64,000 nt of DNA, taken from NCBI GenBank assembly GCA_965249835.1, contig CBDFMY010000003.1, forward strand, positions 1,240,001-1,304,000, written 5' to 3'. A model generated the notes under the pieces. That model saw only the letters and a program-made list of their open reading frames with translations, had not been told where the DNA came from and did no database searches. Every line of letters begins with the position of its first letter. Position 1 is the stretch's first letter. Source of the stretch: JAHRAW01 sp965249835. Lineage in GTDB: Bacteria > Pseudomonadota > Gammaproteobacteria > Arenicellales > Poriferihabitantaceae. Both the position numbers and the translations under genes were made by a program. Below are positions 19,063 to 27,604 of this stretch, one piece after another.

Positions 19063-19632
19063 TCAGTCGATATATTCAAACACCTTGACGATGTGTGTGA
19101 TGCCGCGGATGTCACGGATGGCATTCACGGTAGCCTCGGCTTCCACGTTGGTCACTCGTCCCAGCAGATAAACCTTGCCGTGTTCGGAGACCACTTTGAC
19201 CGCGCTGGCCGGCAGGTTCGGCGTCTTCAGCAGGCGCGCCTTGACCTTGCCGGTAATCCATATATCGTTCAGTCGACTGGAGAAATTGGTTTTGCCCGCC
19301 AGCGTTAACTCATTTGCCACGCTTGCCACTTCGCCATTTGTTTTGTATTGCTCCACCACCGCGCTTGCTCGTTGCCGCTGGTCGTCGCTGTTCACCTGGC
19401 CGGTCAACAACACCACACCATTGAATGCGGTAACGCTGATGTTCACGCCTGATCCGAGCGCGGGGTCTTGGTCGAAGTCGCTGCGCAGTTTTAATTCAAG
19501 GGTATTGTCATCCAAATATTTCCCCGGGGTGCGCCGGTCCAGGCTGACATCAATCGCGGTCACCGAGGCGGTGATTACCAGCGGGATGCAGGCGTTCAAA
19601 GGCAACAATGTGGCCAGCAACAAAGTCCGCAT
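19063..19632 (-). CDS. dolP: BON-domain outer-membrane lipoprotein (DolP/YraP)
   Basis: A lipoprotein with signal MRTLLLATLLPLNAC (lipobox LNAC) followed by two BON domains (about 40-110 and 115-185), containing GVVLLTGQV and GKVYLLGRV. DolP supports outer-membrane integrity and binds anionic lipids. Order and strand match the conserved lpoA-yraN-diaA-dolP cluster. The frame is open to 19731, but the ATG at 19632 or the GTG at 19644 gives a proper signal peptide. Its TGA is in the same frame as the hldE-like sequence that follows. Confidence 0.88.
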   Translation of the reverse strand: MRTLLLATLLPLNACIPLVITASVTAIDVSLDRRTPGKYLDDNTLELKLRSDFDQDPALGSGVNISVTAFNGVVLLTGQVNSDDQRQRASAVVEQYKTNGEVASVANELTLAGKTNFSSRLNDIWITGKVKARLLKTPNLPASAVKVVSEHGKVYLLGRVTNVEAEATVNAIRDIRGITHIVKVFEYID

Positions 19633-19734
19633 GAAAATTTTCACGGCAGGGACTTTGCCAAAAGCAAGCACCCGGTTGCGTGCGGTGGGTTTGAAATTGA
19701 AATTGAGCGGGGAGGGGGGTTTTGTCGCCATGAG

Positions 19735-20337
19735 TCAGAGGTCTCCGAAAAGTTGATGATCGATCAGTTCGCAAAAAGCGTGAATGATTATACCGTGAAT
19801 TTCCTGCACGCGTGCGGTGGAGTCGCCGGGTGCCACGATGTCAATGTCGTGTTCGTTCAAGATCGGTGACAGCGCACCGCCGCCCTTGCCGTTCAAGGCG
19901 ATGCAACGCAGATGGTTGGCTTGCGCGGCGCGCACCGCCTGCAGGATGTTGCTTGAGTTGCCGGACGAAGTAATCGCCACCAGTATATCGCCGCGTCTCC
20001 CCAGCGCTTCCACCTGGCGGGCGAACACTTCGTCATAACTTTCATCATTGGCGATGGAGGTCAGGGTCGAGACATCGGCGTTCAGACTGATGGCGGCAAG
20101 CGGCCGGCGAACGCGCTGGAACTTGTTCACCAGTTCGGCGGAAAAATGCAGACTGTCGGCGGCCGAACCGCCGTTGCCGCAGAGCAGAATCTTGCCATCG
20201 TTGCCAAGCACCTCGGCCAGCGCGGTTGCGGCTTCGGCTACGACATCGGTTATTTCTCGACGAGCGGCCTGGATGGATTGAATGCTGTCGGCAAGCAAAG
20301 CATCCACGCGCGCGGCGGCGGTTAACTTTTCAGACAC
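19735..20337 (-). CDS. SIS-domain phosphoheptose isomerase / DiaA family protein
   Basis: A 200-residue SIS-domain protein with CGNGGSAADSLHFSAEL and ITSSGNSSNI sugar-phosphate loops. The family holds GmhA (sedoheptulose 7-phosphate isomerase, first step to ADP-heptose) and DiaA (DnaA-binding regulator). Position in the lpoA-yraN-X-dolP cluster fits DiaA in E. coli, but the hldE domain gene just downstream argues for GmhA activity. The sequence alone does not decide. Confidence 0.87.
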   Translation of the reverse strand: MSEKLTAAARVDALLADSIQSIQAARREITDVVAEAATALAEVLGNDGKILLCGNGGSAADSLHFSAELVNKFQRVRRPLAAISLNADVSTLTSIANDESYDEVFARQVEALGRRGDILVAITSSGNSSNILQAVRAAQANHLRCIALNGKGGGALSPILNEHDIDIVAPGDSTARVQEIHGIIIHAFCELIDHQLFGDL

Positions 20338-20383
20338 GGGCTTTGGGGTGGGTGGGGCGGGGTGGGCATGGCGCTATTGTTTA

Positions 20384-20758
20384 TCAAAACGCGTCGCTAA
20401 TCCAGTCGATGCGATAGTCGGGTGCGGTGCCGGTGATGGCAACCACATCGAAGCGACAGCCATCAAACGACAAGCCCGGTTGATGCTGCAAAAAATGCTC
20501 GCCGGTGCGCCGCAGTTTGCGCTGCTTGTCGGCATCAATGCTGGGTGCCGCTCCGCCGAAGTGGTCGGAACGCCGATAGCGAACTTCGACGAACACCAAT
20601 TCCTGCTGATCAAACATCACCAGGTCCAACTCGCCCGACGAGCAACGGTAATTTTGTTCGTGCAATCGCAGACCGCGGGATTCGAGATAGGCAAGTGCCG
20701 CCTTTTCCGCATCAACACCGCGATGCAAATGGAGCGGCAAGGGCGCGTCACGATTCAT
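20384..20758 (-). CDS. yraN: YraN/UPF0102 family nuclease-fold protein
   Basis: A 124-residue protein of the UPF0102 family with GVDAEKAALAYLESRG, then the Holliday-resolvase-like core GELDLVMFDQQELVFVEVRYR, where E-L-D and E-V-R mark the active-site-like strands. Biochemical role is not established. The ATG at 20758 overlaps the lpoA TGA by 4 bp, so the two are coupled. Confidence 0.88.
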   Translation of the reverse strand: MNRDAPLPLHLHRGVDAEKAALAYLESRGLRLHEQNYRCSSGELDLVMFDQQELVFVEVRYRRSDHFGGAAPSIDADKQRKLRRTGEHFLQHQPGLSFDGCRFDVVAITGTAPDYRIDWISDAF

Positions 20759-22989
20759 TGGCCGGGCGTGGTTGAGGGAATGGTGGGCGGCAGCACCACC
20801 GGCAAGCCACGGGCGAACTGCGCCCAAGTGAGATGGCGCAGGACATTGCCATCGGCTTTCACGCCAAGGTCCATCGCCGCACCGAAATATCGCAGTTGCG
20901 GGTTGCGTCGCAAAGTATCAAGCGCGGGAATTACCTGATAACTCTCCAGACCCAGCGCATACAACCGGTCGAGGTCGGTGTGGTAATACGCTCCCGGCTC
21001 ACGCCCGGGGGGCTGCACCGACCAAGATTCTGCTGACTCGGGTTCCGGCTGCGGCTGCGGCAAAACCGCGGCATCCAGTATCCAGTTCATGTCGCCGAAA
21101 ATGATGCCGTCAAGGTCGGCATCAATCGCCGGATCGGGTTTGTCGTCATACACTTCGGAGGTGGCGTATAGCGCGAGATCGTGGGCTTGATAAAACCGCA
21201 GTTGCGGCACAAGTTGCCGCGCCTGTTCGGCGTTGGCAGCGAGAAACAAAAAGTCAATGTCGTGCCGGCGGCGCGGCGTGAATTCCAGTTTGATGCCCAA
21301 TCGTGCATCCAGAATGCGTTTGCGTTTGATGCTTTGGTCGAGGCCAAGCAGTTGTTGGATGATCCGGGGATGGTCGGAACTGTCATCGGAAAAAGATGTG
21401 TCGTCCACCAGCGTCGCGCCGAGCAATTCCCACTGTTCGGCAAAAGCATCGGCGACCCGCTGACCCCAATGCGAATCGCTTCGGAAAATCCCCGCCTGGC
21501 GGTGGCCATCGGCAAACGCCCGCATCGCCACCTGTCGGGCTTCCTGCTCCGGCGACAGGCTGATGCCATACCAATTCGGTGCGCTTTGCGCTTCAGGGAT
21601 GCTGCCGACCAACAGCACCGGCAGTGGCGGCGGCGCACCGGAGAGCAACGCATCCACCGCCCGCTGCCCCAGCGGTCCCACGATGAAATCCACGCCATCA
21701 TTCACCGCGGCTCCATAATACAACGACACCAACTGCGGGTCTGTGCCGATGTCATACCAACTCACCGTGGGCAGGTCGCTCGCCGAGTCATCGTTGCGCG
21801 CCGCCATAAAGCCATCGTAAAACGCGTGTGCGGCTTCGCCGAATTTTGAGGTCAGCGGCAACAGCAGGGCGATGTGTCGGGGATGAGTAGCGACCGAATC
21901 GTCCGCCAGCAGATGCTGATTGAACAATCGTGGCGAAGCCGGATGCCCGGGATAGAGCGTGCGCCATTGCCGGATTGCCGCTATTCGCTCGGCAGGCGAT
22001 TCGGATTGCAACACTTCACTCAGCGCGACCCAGCCGGATAAGATATCGCCAGCGGCATCGTCGTCGGGATTTTCCTGCAGCAGCAACCGACCGAGCGAAT
22101 CCAGCGACTCGATCAAATCGAGAATGTGCCGCTGGTTGGCAACCCGCCCGGCCGGCTCCGGCAAGTTATCCAGTTGCAACCGAGTCGCCACCGCCGCATC
22201 GTTGCGTCCCAGTGTTTGCTCGGAATCGGCGCGCAACCGCAACAGCCGGGCGCGGGTTTGCGCGCTCAGGCTGGGGGTTTGTTCGAGCGTGCGCAGCCAT
22301 TCCAGAGCGTGCTCGTGCTGTCCCAGGGTCTGTACCAGATGCGCCTGATGGAGCATCAGACCATGCCGCTGAAAGTCCGCCATGGGCAGGTATTGCAAAC
22401 GCACGATGAGGCTTTGCGCGGCGGCCGGTTGGTTCTGCCGGATAAATCCGTCAATGGCGCGCAACAGTAGCGGCACCGCTTGTTGTGGCGCAAGCGATTC
22501 CGCACGATTCGCCAGCATGCGGGGATCATCCTCGGCCACGGTAATCCCCGGTTCATCATTCAGCGCCTGGGCGATGGCTTGCTCCTCGTCCGGTTCCTCG
22601 GTTGGTTCCTTGGCCGGCTGGCTGGGCTGCGTGACCACTGGTTCATCATTCAGCGTCTGAGCGATGGCTTGCTCCTCGTCCGGTTCCTCGGTTGGTTTCT
22701 TGGCTGGCTGGCTGGGCTGCGTGACCACTGGTTCATCATTCAGCGCCTGAGCGATGGCTTGCTCCTCGTCCGGTTCCTCAGATGGTTCCTTGGCCGGCTG
22801 GCTGGGCTGCGTGACCACCGGCCGCTCGGTTATTTGCGGTGTAGTGGGCGGTGTAGTCGGCGGCGCAGTCGGCCAAGGCCCCGGCAGGGGAATGCAGGCG
22901 GCGACCAGCACCGACAGCAGTATGGCGGTGGCGGTGCGGCAAAGGGAAAGCGAAAGGGTTGCCGGCCGACGATCACCTCCGGCCGTCAT
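20755..22989 (-). CDS. lpoA: Penicillin-binding protein activator LpoA-like lipoprotein
   Basis: An outer-membrane lipoprotein of 744 residues from the ATG at 22989: a signal segment ending LSVLVAAC (lipobox), a proline/glutamate linker with three 30-residue repeats, a TPR-like helical domain, then a periplasmic-binding-protein fold (HIALLLPLTSKFGEAAHAFYDG onwards). LpoA activates PBP1A in peptidoglycan synthesis. The frame extends to 23235, but that part overlaps the divergent rsmI start and lacks a signal. An ATG at 23034 is less likely. Confidence 0.88.
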   Translation of the reverse strand: MTAGGDRRPATLSLSLCRTATAILLSVLVAACIPLPGPWPTAPPTTPPTTPQITERPVVTQPSQPAKEPSEEPDEEQAIAQALNDEPVVTQPSQPAKKPTEEPDEEQAIAQTLNDEPVVTQPSQPAKEPTEEPDEEQAIAQALNDEPGITVAEDDPRMLANRAESLAPQQAVPLLLRAIDGFIRQNQPAAAQSLIVRLQYLPMADFQRHGLMLHQAHLVQTLGQHEHALEWLRTLEQTPSLSAQTRARLLRLRADSEQTLGRNDAAVATRLQLDNLPEPAGRVANQRHILDLIESLDSLGRLLLQENPDDDAAGDILSGWVALSEVLQSESPAERIAAIRQWRTLYPGHPASPRLFNQHLLADDSVATHPRHIALLLPLTSKFGEAAHAFYDGFMAARNDDSASDLPTVSWYDIGTDPQLVSLYYGAAVNDGVDFIVGPLGQRAVDALLSGAPPPLPVLLVGSIPEAQSAPNWYGISLSPEQEARQVAMRAFADGHRQAGIFRSDSHWGQRVADAFAEQWELLGATLVDDTSFSDDSSDHPRIIQQLLGLDQSIKRKRILDARLGIKLEFTPRRRHDIDFLFLAANAEQARQLVPQLRFYQAHDLALYATSEVYDDKPDPAIDADLDGIIFGDMNWILDAAVLPQPQPEPESAESWSVQPPGREPGAYYHTDLDRLYALGLESYQVIPALDTLRRNPQLRYFGAAMDLGVKADGNVLRHLTWAQFARGLPVVLPPTIPSTTPGQ
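22551..22820 (-). repeat. Three tandem 90-bp repeats in lpoA
   Basis: Three consecutive 90-bp units begin at 22551, 22641 and 22731 with only a few differences between them. Each encodes 30 residues of the type VVTQPSQPAKEPTEEP followed by DEEQAIAQALNDE. They lie in the linker between the lipid anchor and the TPR domain, and the unit length keeps frame, so copy number could vary without breaking the protein. Confidence 0.93.
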
Positions 22990-23059
22990 GGGGCATTCTT
23001 CGCCGGAGCAAGACCGTGATAGATTGGCGTCCATGGCGACAAGTATACGAGACCTTCGC

Positions 23060-23920
23060 ATGAACGGCAAAACCGCAACCACCGAAAGTGGAACACTGTT
23101 CATCGTCGCAACCCCCATCGGAAACCTCGGGGACATCACCCTGCGGGCCATCGATGTGTTGACGCGGGTTGATTTAATTCTCGCGGAAGACACCCGACGC
23201 GCGGCGATTTTGTTGCGCCATCTGAACATCCGCACGCCGGTGAAGTCGTTTCACCGGGACAACGAAGCCGCGCGCCTGACCTCGGTGCTACGGCAACTCG
23301 GCGATGGCGCGCAAATCGCGCTTATCAGCGATGCTGGCACGCCGCTGATTAGCGACCCGGGTTATCCGCTGGTGCAACAAGCCAGAGAACGCGGCATCAC
23401 CGTAACCCCGGTGCCGGGCCCAAGCGCCCTGATTGCGGCGTTGTCGGCATCGGGATGTCGCGCCGACCGCTTTTGCTTTGAAGGATTTCTGCTGGCAAAA
23501 GCCGAAGGACGCCGCCGACGTTTGCAGGAATTGAAAGGCGAGACCCGCACGTTGGTATTGTATGAATCCAGCCACCGCATCAGCGCAACCCTGGCCGCCA
23601 TCTCGACAACGCTCGGCGGCCATAGAATGCTCACCGTGGCGCGCGAAATCAGCAAAAAATTCGAGACGTTTTACTGCGGCACGGTGACGGAAGTAATGCA
23701 AACCATCGCCGCCGATGCCCGCCATCGCAAGGGCGAATTCGTACTCGTTCTAAGCGGCGCAACCGAACCCGAAGCCGACCACGAACGTGCGGTGGAAATC
23801 ATGGAATTGTTGAGCACGGAAATGCCCCTGAAACGCGCCAGCAAAATCGCCGCACGCCTTCTTCCTGAAAACAGCAACGAATTGTATGCGCTTGGGCTTG
23901 AGATTAAGCGAAAGGCTTAA
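23060..23920 (+). CDS. rsmI: 16S rRNA (cytidine 1402-2'-O)-methyltransferase RsmI
   Basis: A tetrapyrrole-methylase-fold enzyme of 286 residues. Typical stretches are FIVATPIGNLGDITLRA at the start, AEDTRRA, ISDAGTPLISDPG and VPGPSALIAALSASG. RsmI 2'-O-methylates C1402 of 16S rRNA in the decoding centre. ATG at 23060 is chosen; an ATG at 23033 is possible. It is divergent from lpoA, the usual arrangement in gammaproteobacteria. Confidence 0.95.
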   Translation: MNGKTATTESGTLFIVATPIGNLGDITLRAIDVLTRVDLILAEDTRRAAILLRHLNIRTPVKSFHRDNEAARLTSVLRQLGDGAQIALISDAGTPLISDPGYPLVQQARERGITVTPVPGPSALIAALSASGCRADRFCFEGFLLAKAEGRRRRLQELKGETRTLVLYESSHRISATLAAISTTLGGHRMLTVAREISKKFETFYCGTVTEVMQTIAADARHRKGEFVLVLSGATEPEADHERAVEIMELLSTEMPLKRASKIAARLLPENSNELYALGLEIKRKA

Positions 23921-23937
23921 TTGCGCTTGCTTATTTT

Positions 23938-23961
23938 GCGCGTATCATCCCTGATACGCGC
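23938..23961. other. Perfect 10-bp-stem hairpin downstream of rsmI
   Basis: GCGCGTATCA and TGATACGCGC form an uninterrupted 10-bp stem around a 4-base loop, 17 bp after the rsmI stop. No T-run follows on either strand, so it is not a standard intrinsic terminator; it may protect the transcript 3' end or be part of the adjacent repeat. Confidence 0.55.
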
Positions 23962-24044
23962 CCTTCGGGCTCGCTTCGCTCGCGCCAATCAATTCATGGC
24001 GCTCCCGGCGATTTTTTCCGCCATGGTTTATTACGCCGTATAGT

Positions 24045-24190
24045 GTTGCGTTGCTGCTTATCCGCTTAATGTAGGCGCGCTCCACCGCTCCTTGCGCGCC
24101 TTGCCTGACGAAAAATAATCTGCGCTCAATGTCGCTTGCCTATCAACGAAAATGCGGCGCGCAATGGCGGCGAAAAGGCAAGCACAATTC
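24045..24190 (+). repeat. Dispersed repeat, copy A
   Basis: Contains the shared blocks GCTTATCCGCTTAATGTAGG, GCGCGCCTTGCCT and ATGCGGCGCGCAATG, also found near 55318-55465 (inverted) and 58476-58598. The rest of the 23921-24245 spacer has no gene; it includes the hairpin above and a GC-rich segment with CTCGCTTCGCTCGCG. Confidence 0.75.
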
Positions 24191-24245
24191 ACCGCTGACA
24201 TCTTATAATCCTTAACACACCACGAATCGCCATCGAGAAAAAACC

Positions 24246-24785
24246 GTGAAACATTTCCTTCTCATTGCCATGTTGTTCGCCAGCCCAATTCGTGCCGACC
24301 AGAACCTGCCGGTGCTGGACGAATTGTTTGCGTTGCTGAACGGTGCGCTTGAGGCGGAAACGGCGGTGGCGGTTACGCGAGAAATTTGGGCGGCGTGGTT
24401 GCAACACGATGATGAACAGGTGCGCGCGTTGATGGATGCCGGTATGCGCGACATGAATAGCCAACGCTGGCACGATGCGCTGGCGCAATTTGATGCGGTG
24501 ATTGGTCGCGCGCCGGATTTTTCCGAGGCGTGGAACAAACGCGCAACGGTGTATTACCTGATGGGCGACTTCGCCGCATCATCCGCCGATGTGGTCGAAA
24601 CATTGCGCCTTGAGCCGCGCCATTTCGGTGCGCTTGCCGGGCAAGGGATGATGCACTTACAGGAAAAAAATTGGGAGTTGGCGTTGCTGTATTTTCGTCG
24701 TGCGCTGAGCGCAAACCCGCACATGGATAATATTCGGCAATATGTTGAATTGCTGTCGCGGATGCAGAAACAAAAGACAATTTAG
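24246..24785 (+). CDS. Periplasmic TPR-repeat protein
   Basis: A 179-residue protein with a signal peptide (MKHFLLIAMLFASPIRA, cut near residue 17) followed by about three TPR motifs, such as WHDALAQFDAVIGRAPDFSEAW and WELALLYFRRALSANP. TPR arrays mediate protein contacts; no catalytic residues are evident. It sits 62 bp before hemJ on the same strand. Conserved hypothetical; specific role unknown. Confidence 0.78.
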   Translation: MKHFLLIAMLFASPIRADQNLPVLDELFALLNGALEAETAVAVTREIWAAWLQHDDEQVRALMDAGMRDMNSQRWHDALAQFDAVIGRAPDFSEAWNKRATVYYLMGDFAASSADVVETLRLEPRHFGALAGQGMMHLQEKNWELALLYFRRALSANPHMDNIRQYVELLSRMQKQKTI

Positions 24786-24847
24786 TTGCGTCGTATCCCT
24801 TTGGTCGGTTGCCTGATTTTATAAATGCTTTGCCAATGCTCTTACCA

Positions 24848-25264
24848 ATGCTCTGGATCAAATCTTTTCATATTCTATTTATGGTTACCTGGTTCGCCGG
24901 GTTGTTTTATCTGCCGCGCCTGTATGTCTATCACGCTCAGGCAAGCGACCCGATTGGTATCGCGCGGTTCAAGGTAATGGAGCGCAAACTTTTCTGGGGC
25001 ATCATGACCCCAAGCGCGGTGCTGACCATCGGGTTCGGTGCGTGGCTGTGGACTATCTACGGATTTTCCGGGCGCTGGCTGGTGCTGAAGTTGTTATTGG
25101 TGGCGATGGTGATCGCTTATCACATCTGGTGCTACCTGAAACTCAACGATTTCCTCCACGACCGAAACCGTCACGGCTCGGTCTATTATCGCTGGATGAA
25201 CGAAGCGCCGGTATTGCTACTCGCCGGAATTATTCTATTGGCGGTGGTCAAACCGCTCGGCTGA
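24848..25264 (+). CDS. hemJ: Protoporphyrinogen IX oxidase HemJ
   Basis: A 138-residue membrane protein of the HemJ (UPF0093) family with about four helices. It begins MLWIKSFHILFMVTWFAGLFYLPRLYVYH, which includes the conserved His and the FYLPRLYVYH motif. HemJ oxidises protoporphyrinogen IX to protoporphyrin IX in haem synthesis in species without HemG/HemY. The frame opens at a TTG (24809), with ATGs at 24836 and 24848; the last gives the usual family N-terminus. Confidence 0.9.
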   Translation: MLWIKSFHILFMVTWFAGLFYLPRLYVYHAQASDPIGIARFKVMERKLFWGIMTPSAVLTIGFGAWLWTIYGFSGRWLVLKLLLVAMVIAYHIWCYLKLNDFLHDRNRHGSVYYRWMNEAPVLLLAGIILLAVVKPLG

Positions 25265-25272
25265 ATCGTTCG

Positions 25273-26313
25273 TTAGGACGCGTGGTTATGTTCGGCTTTT
25301 GGATCCCGCGCCAGTAAATCCCGCACCGCGCTTTTGGGGTCGTGTCCCTGATGCAAAACTCGATACACCTGCTCGGTGATGGGCATTTCCACGCCCAGTT
25401 CACGGCTCATCGAATAAAGTTCGCGGGCGGTGTTGATGCCTTCAATTGCCTGACCGATTTCCCGACACATGCGCTCGCGCGATTTGCCTTGCCCGATGCC
25501 TAGCCCGAAGCGTCGATTGCGCGATTGGTCATCGGTGCAGGTCAAGATTAAATCTCCGACCCCGGCCAGGCCGGTGAAGGTGTCGGCGCGGCCGCCGCGT
25601 GCGACCCCGAGCCGCGTCAGTTCGGCCAGGCCGCGCGTGATTAACGCGGCCCGGGCGTTGGCGCCAAAACCGAGACCGTCGCTGATTCCGGCGGCGATTG
25701 CCATGACGTTTTTAATCGCGCCGCCGAGTTGCACGCCGATCAGGTCATCGCTGAAATAAACCCGCGTGGTGGGGTTGCGAAACCAGTCAGCCAGCGATTC
25801 CGCGGTGCTTTGTTCGGCACATGCCAGGGTCAATGCGGTAGGCAGTCCACTCGCCATCTCGCCGGCGAAACTTGGCCCGGAGATGACCGTGTGCGCCGCG
25901 TGCGCACCGCCGCCAAAAATGTCATCCACCACTTCGCCGGGTAATTGCCCGCCGCGGTCGAAACCTTTGGTGCCCCAGATCAGGGTGGCGGCATCTGCCG
26001 AATGTCCGGCGGCGATGATGCTGCGGTGAAGCGCGGTTAGCGTCTCGCGAAACGCGTGGCTGGGAACCGCCACCACGAAAGCAAGGTCATCGTTCGCCAA
26101 AGCATCAAAGTCAGTTTCGACTTTGAGGTTGGCCGGAAATTCCAGACCGGGCAGGTAGCGTTGATTGCAACGCCGCCGTGCCATCTCTTCCATTTGCGCG
26201 ATGTTCCGACCCCACAGCCGCACATGGTTGATGTTGTCGGCCAGCGCCATCGCCAGTGCCGTGCCCCACGACCCGGCACCGACCACGCAAACCGATTCCG
26301 GGAGGGTAGTCAT
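25273..26313 (-). CDS. gpsA: Glycerol-3-phosphate dehydrogenase [NAD(P)+]
   Basis: A 346-residue enzyme making sn-glycerol 3-phosphate from dihydroxyacetone phosphate for phospholipids. It has the dinucleotide motif VVGAGSWGTALA near the N-terminus, then WGTKGF, the catalytic-Lys region GGAIKNVMAIAAGISDGLGFG, and RNRRFGLGIGQG. Length is normal. It ends the yibN-secB-gpsA set and converges on hemJ with an 8-bp gap. Confidence 0.95.
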   Translation of the reverse strand: MTTLPESVCVVGAGSWGTALAMALADNINHVRLWGRNIAQMEEMARRRCNQRYLPGLEFPANLKVETDFDALANDDLAFVVAVPSHAFRETLTALHRSIIAAGHSADAATLIWGTKGFDRGGQLPGEVVDDIFGGGAHAAHTVISGPSFAGEMASGLPTALTLACAEQSTAESLADWFRNPTTRVYFSDDLIGVQLGGAIKNVMAIAAGISDGLGFGANARAALITRGLAELTRLGVARGGRADTFTGLAGVGDLILTCTDDQSRNRRFGLGIGQGKSRERMCREIGQAIEGINTARELYSMSRELGVEMPITEQVYRVLHQGHDPKSAVRDLLARDPKAEHNHAS

Positions 26314-26348
26314 GACCGAGCAAGCAGAAGGGCGCGAGACGCCCGGTT

Positions 26349-26879
26349 TTAGTTTGGCCGGGTTGCCCCGGAGGGCGGGGCGCTGCGCGCTTCCTTGGCT
26401 TTTTTCTGGTGGTATAACGCCTGAAAATTGATCGGACTGAGCAGCAGTTGCGGGAAGCCGCCCTTGGAAATCAGGCTTGCCATGGCCTCGCGCGCAAACG
26501 GAAGCAGGACATGCGGGCAGGCGGTTTCCAGTATCGCTTCGATGTTTGCGGCATCAATATTGGTGGCGGTACTCTGGGTGATTTGGAAAATGCCGGCTTG
26601 CTGAACTTCGGCGAGGAACAAGTTCTGTTTTTCGTGGGCGGCGGTCACGGTGGTGTTCAGCACCACCTCGTAAAAATCCTGACCCTCTTCGATGCGCTGG
26701 TGGGTCATGGTCATCTGCACATCCAGCGTCGGGTTGATTTCACCTTTGGCAAAAATCTGCGGGCTTGCCGGCGATTCAAACGAAGCGTCCTTTAAATACA
26801 CCTTCTTCGCTTCGATGATCGAGCGATTGTTGGTGTGGCCGGGTCCGCTAGCCTGCGCGGGTTTTTCATTCTGGGACAT
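26349..26879 (-). CDS. secB: Protein-export chaperone SecB
   Basis: A 176-residue chaperone that holds preproteins unfolded and hands them to SecA. Family segments are KVYLKDASFESP, the Sec-binding AGIFQI region, and the C-terminal block LLPFAREAMASLISKGGFPQLLLSPINFQALY. Its place between a rhodanese gene and gpsA matches the enterobacterial order, except that grxC is missing. Confidence 0.95.
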   Translation of the reverse strand: MSQNEKPAQASGPGHTNNRSIIEAKKVYLKDASFESPASPQIFAKGEINPTLDVQMTMTHQRIEEGQDFYEVVLNTTVTAAHEKQNLFLAEVQQAGIFQITQSTATNIDAANIEAILETACPHVLLPFAREAMASLISKGGFPQLLLSPINFQALYHQKKAKEARSAPPSGATRPN

Positions 26880-26885
26880 GACGAA

Positions 26886-27293
26886 TCAGCCTTTTACCAG
26901 CGGCAGGTTTTCTTTTTTCCATGCGGCGAGGCCGCCCTCGAGAACATACAGTTGTTTGAATTCTTTGCCGCGCAGGATGGACACCGCCTTGGCCGAGCGC
27001 GTGCCGTTCTGGCAGGCGATGATGATCGGTTTGTTTTTGTGTTTGTTGAGTTTGGAGATTTTGTCGTTGATTTGATCGAAGGGCAGGTTGATGGCTTGCT
27101 CAATGTGTCCTTTCTTAAATGCCTCCGCCTCGCACACATCCACCACCACCGCGGACTCGCGGTTTTGCAGTTTTGGCAATTGCAGGGGAGAAACTTTCTG
27201 CGCGTTGCCGCCGGGATTGAGCGACAGCAACAGCACAATCACCGCCAGCATCACGAACAAATACCAGTTCTGGGAAACGAATTCGAGAATCAT
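26886..27293 (-). CDS. Membrane-anchored rhodanese-like protein (YibN-like)
   Basis: One N-terminal membrane helix (WYLFVMLAVIVLLLSL) is followed by a single rhodanese domain with the active-site loop CQNGTRS (Cys as nucleophile) and a C-terminal GGLAAWKKENLPL. Rhodaneses transfer sulfane sulfur. The ATG at 27293 (MILEFVSQN) is preferred to a TTG at 27320. It lies 6 bp before secB on the same strand, as yibN does in E. coli. Confidence 0.9.
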   Translation of the reverse strand: MILEFVSQNWYLFVMLAVIVLLLSLNPGGNAQKVSPLQLPKLQNRESAVVVDVCEAEAFKKGHIEQAINLPFDQINDKISKLNKHKNKPIIIACQNGTRSAKAVSILRGKEFKQLYVLEGGLAAWKKENLPLVKG

Positions 27294-27604
27294 TAACTTG
27301 AGTTTGGAGCGCCTGCGCAAAGCGGCGATTCTACCCCAACGGCGTAGTCGCTGACAACCGAGCGGATTATAATTTCGCTCATTTCACCGCGGTGTTTCGG
27401 TCAAAACCGGCGAAGGAATCGGCGAAGTGGGTTCCACCGGTGGCTTGCCCGCCCCGGCTTGTATTTCGAAATCCGACACAATAATGGTGAACCCCAGTGG
27501 TGAACCATGGGTCCGCCGGAATGGTGCCGGATGTAGTTGCGGCGGCTGCCTTTTCCACCCACTGCGCATCGCATCGTTGCAAATTTGGGTATAGTATTCT
27601 CCTG
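27294..27604. other. Divergent intergenic region between rhodanese and ctpA genes
   Basis: About 310 bp with no convincing gene. TATAAT at 27368-27373 is a -10-like hexamer, but no good -35 sequence lies at the right distance on either strand. The short frames here look like chance openings. Confidence 0.4.

Noticed and set aside
22551..22820. Possible CRISPR array because of regular repeats
   Set aside because: The 90-bp units are adjacent without spacers and stay in frame as 30-residue protein repeats of lpoA.
23938..23961. Intrinsic terminator for rsmI
   Set aside because: The hairpin is perfect, but no T-run follows on either strand, so it is listed only as a hairpin.
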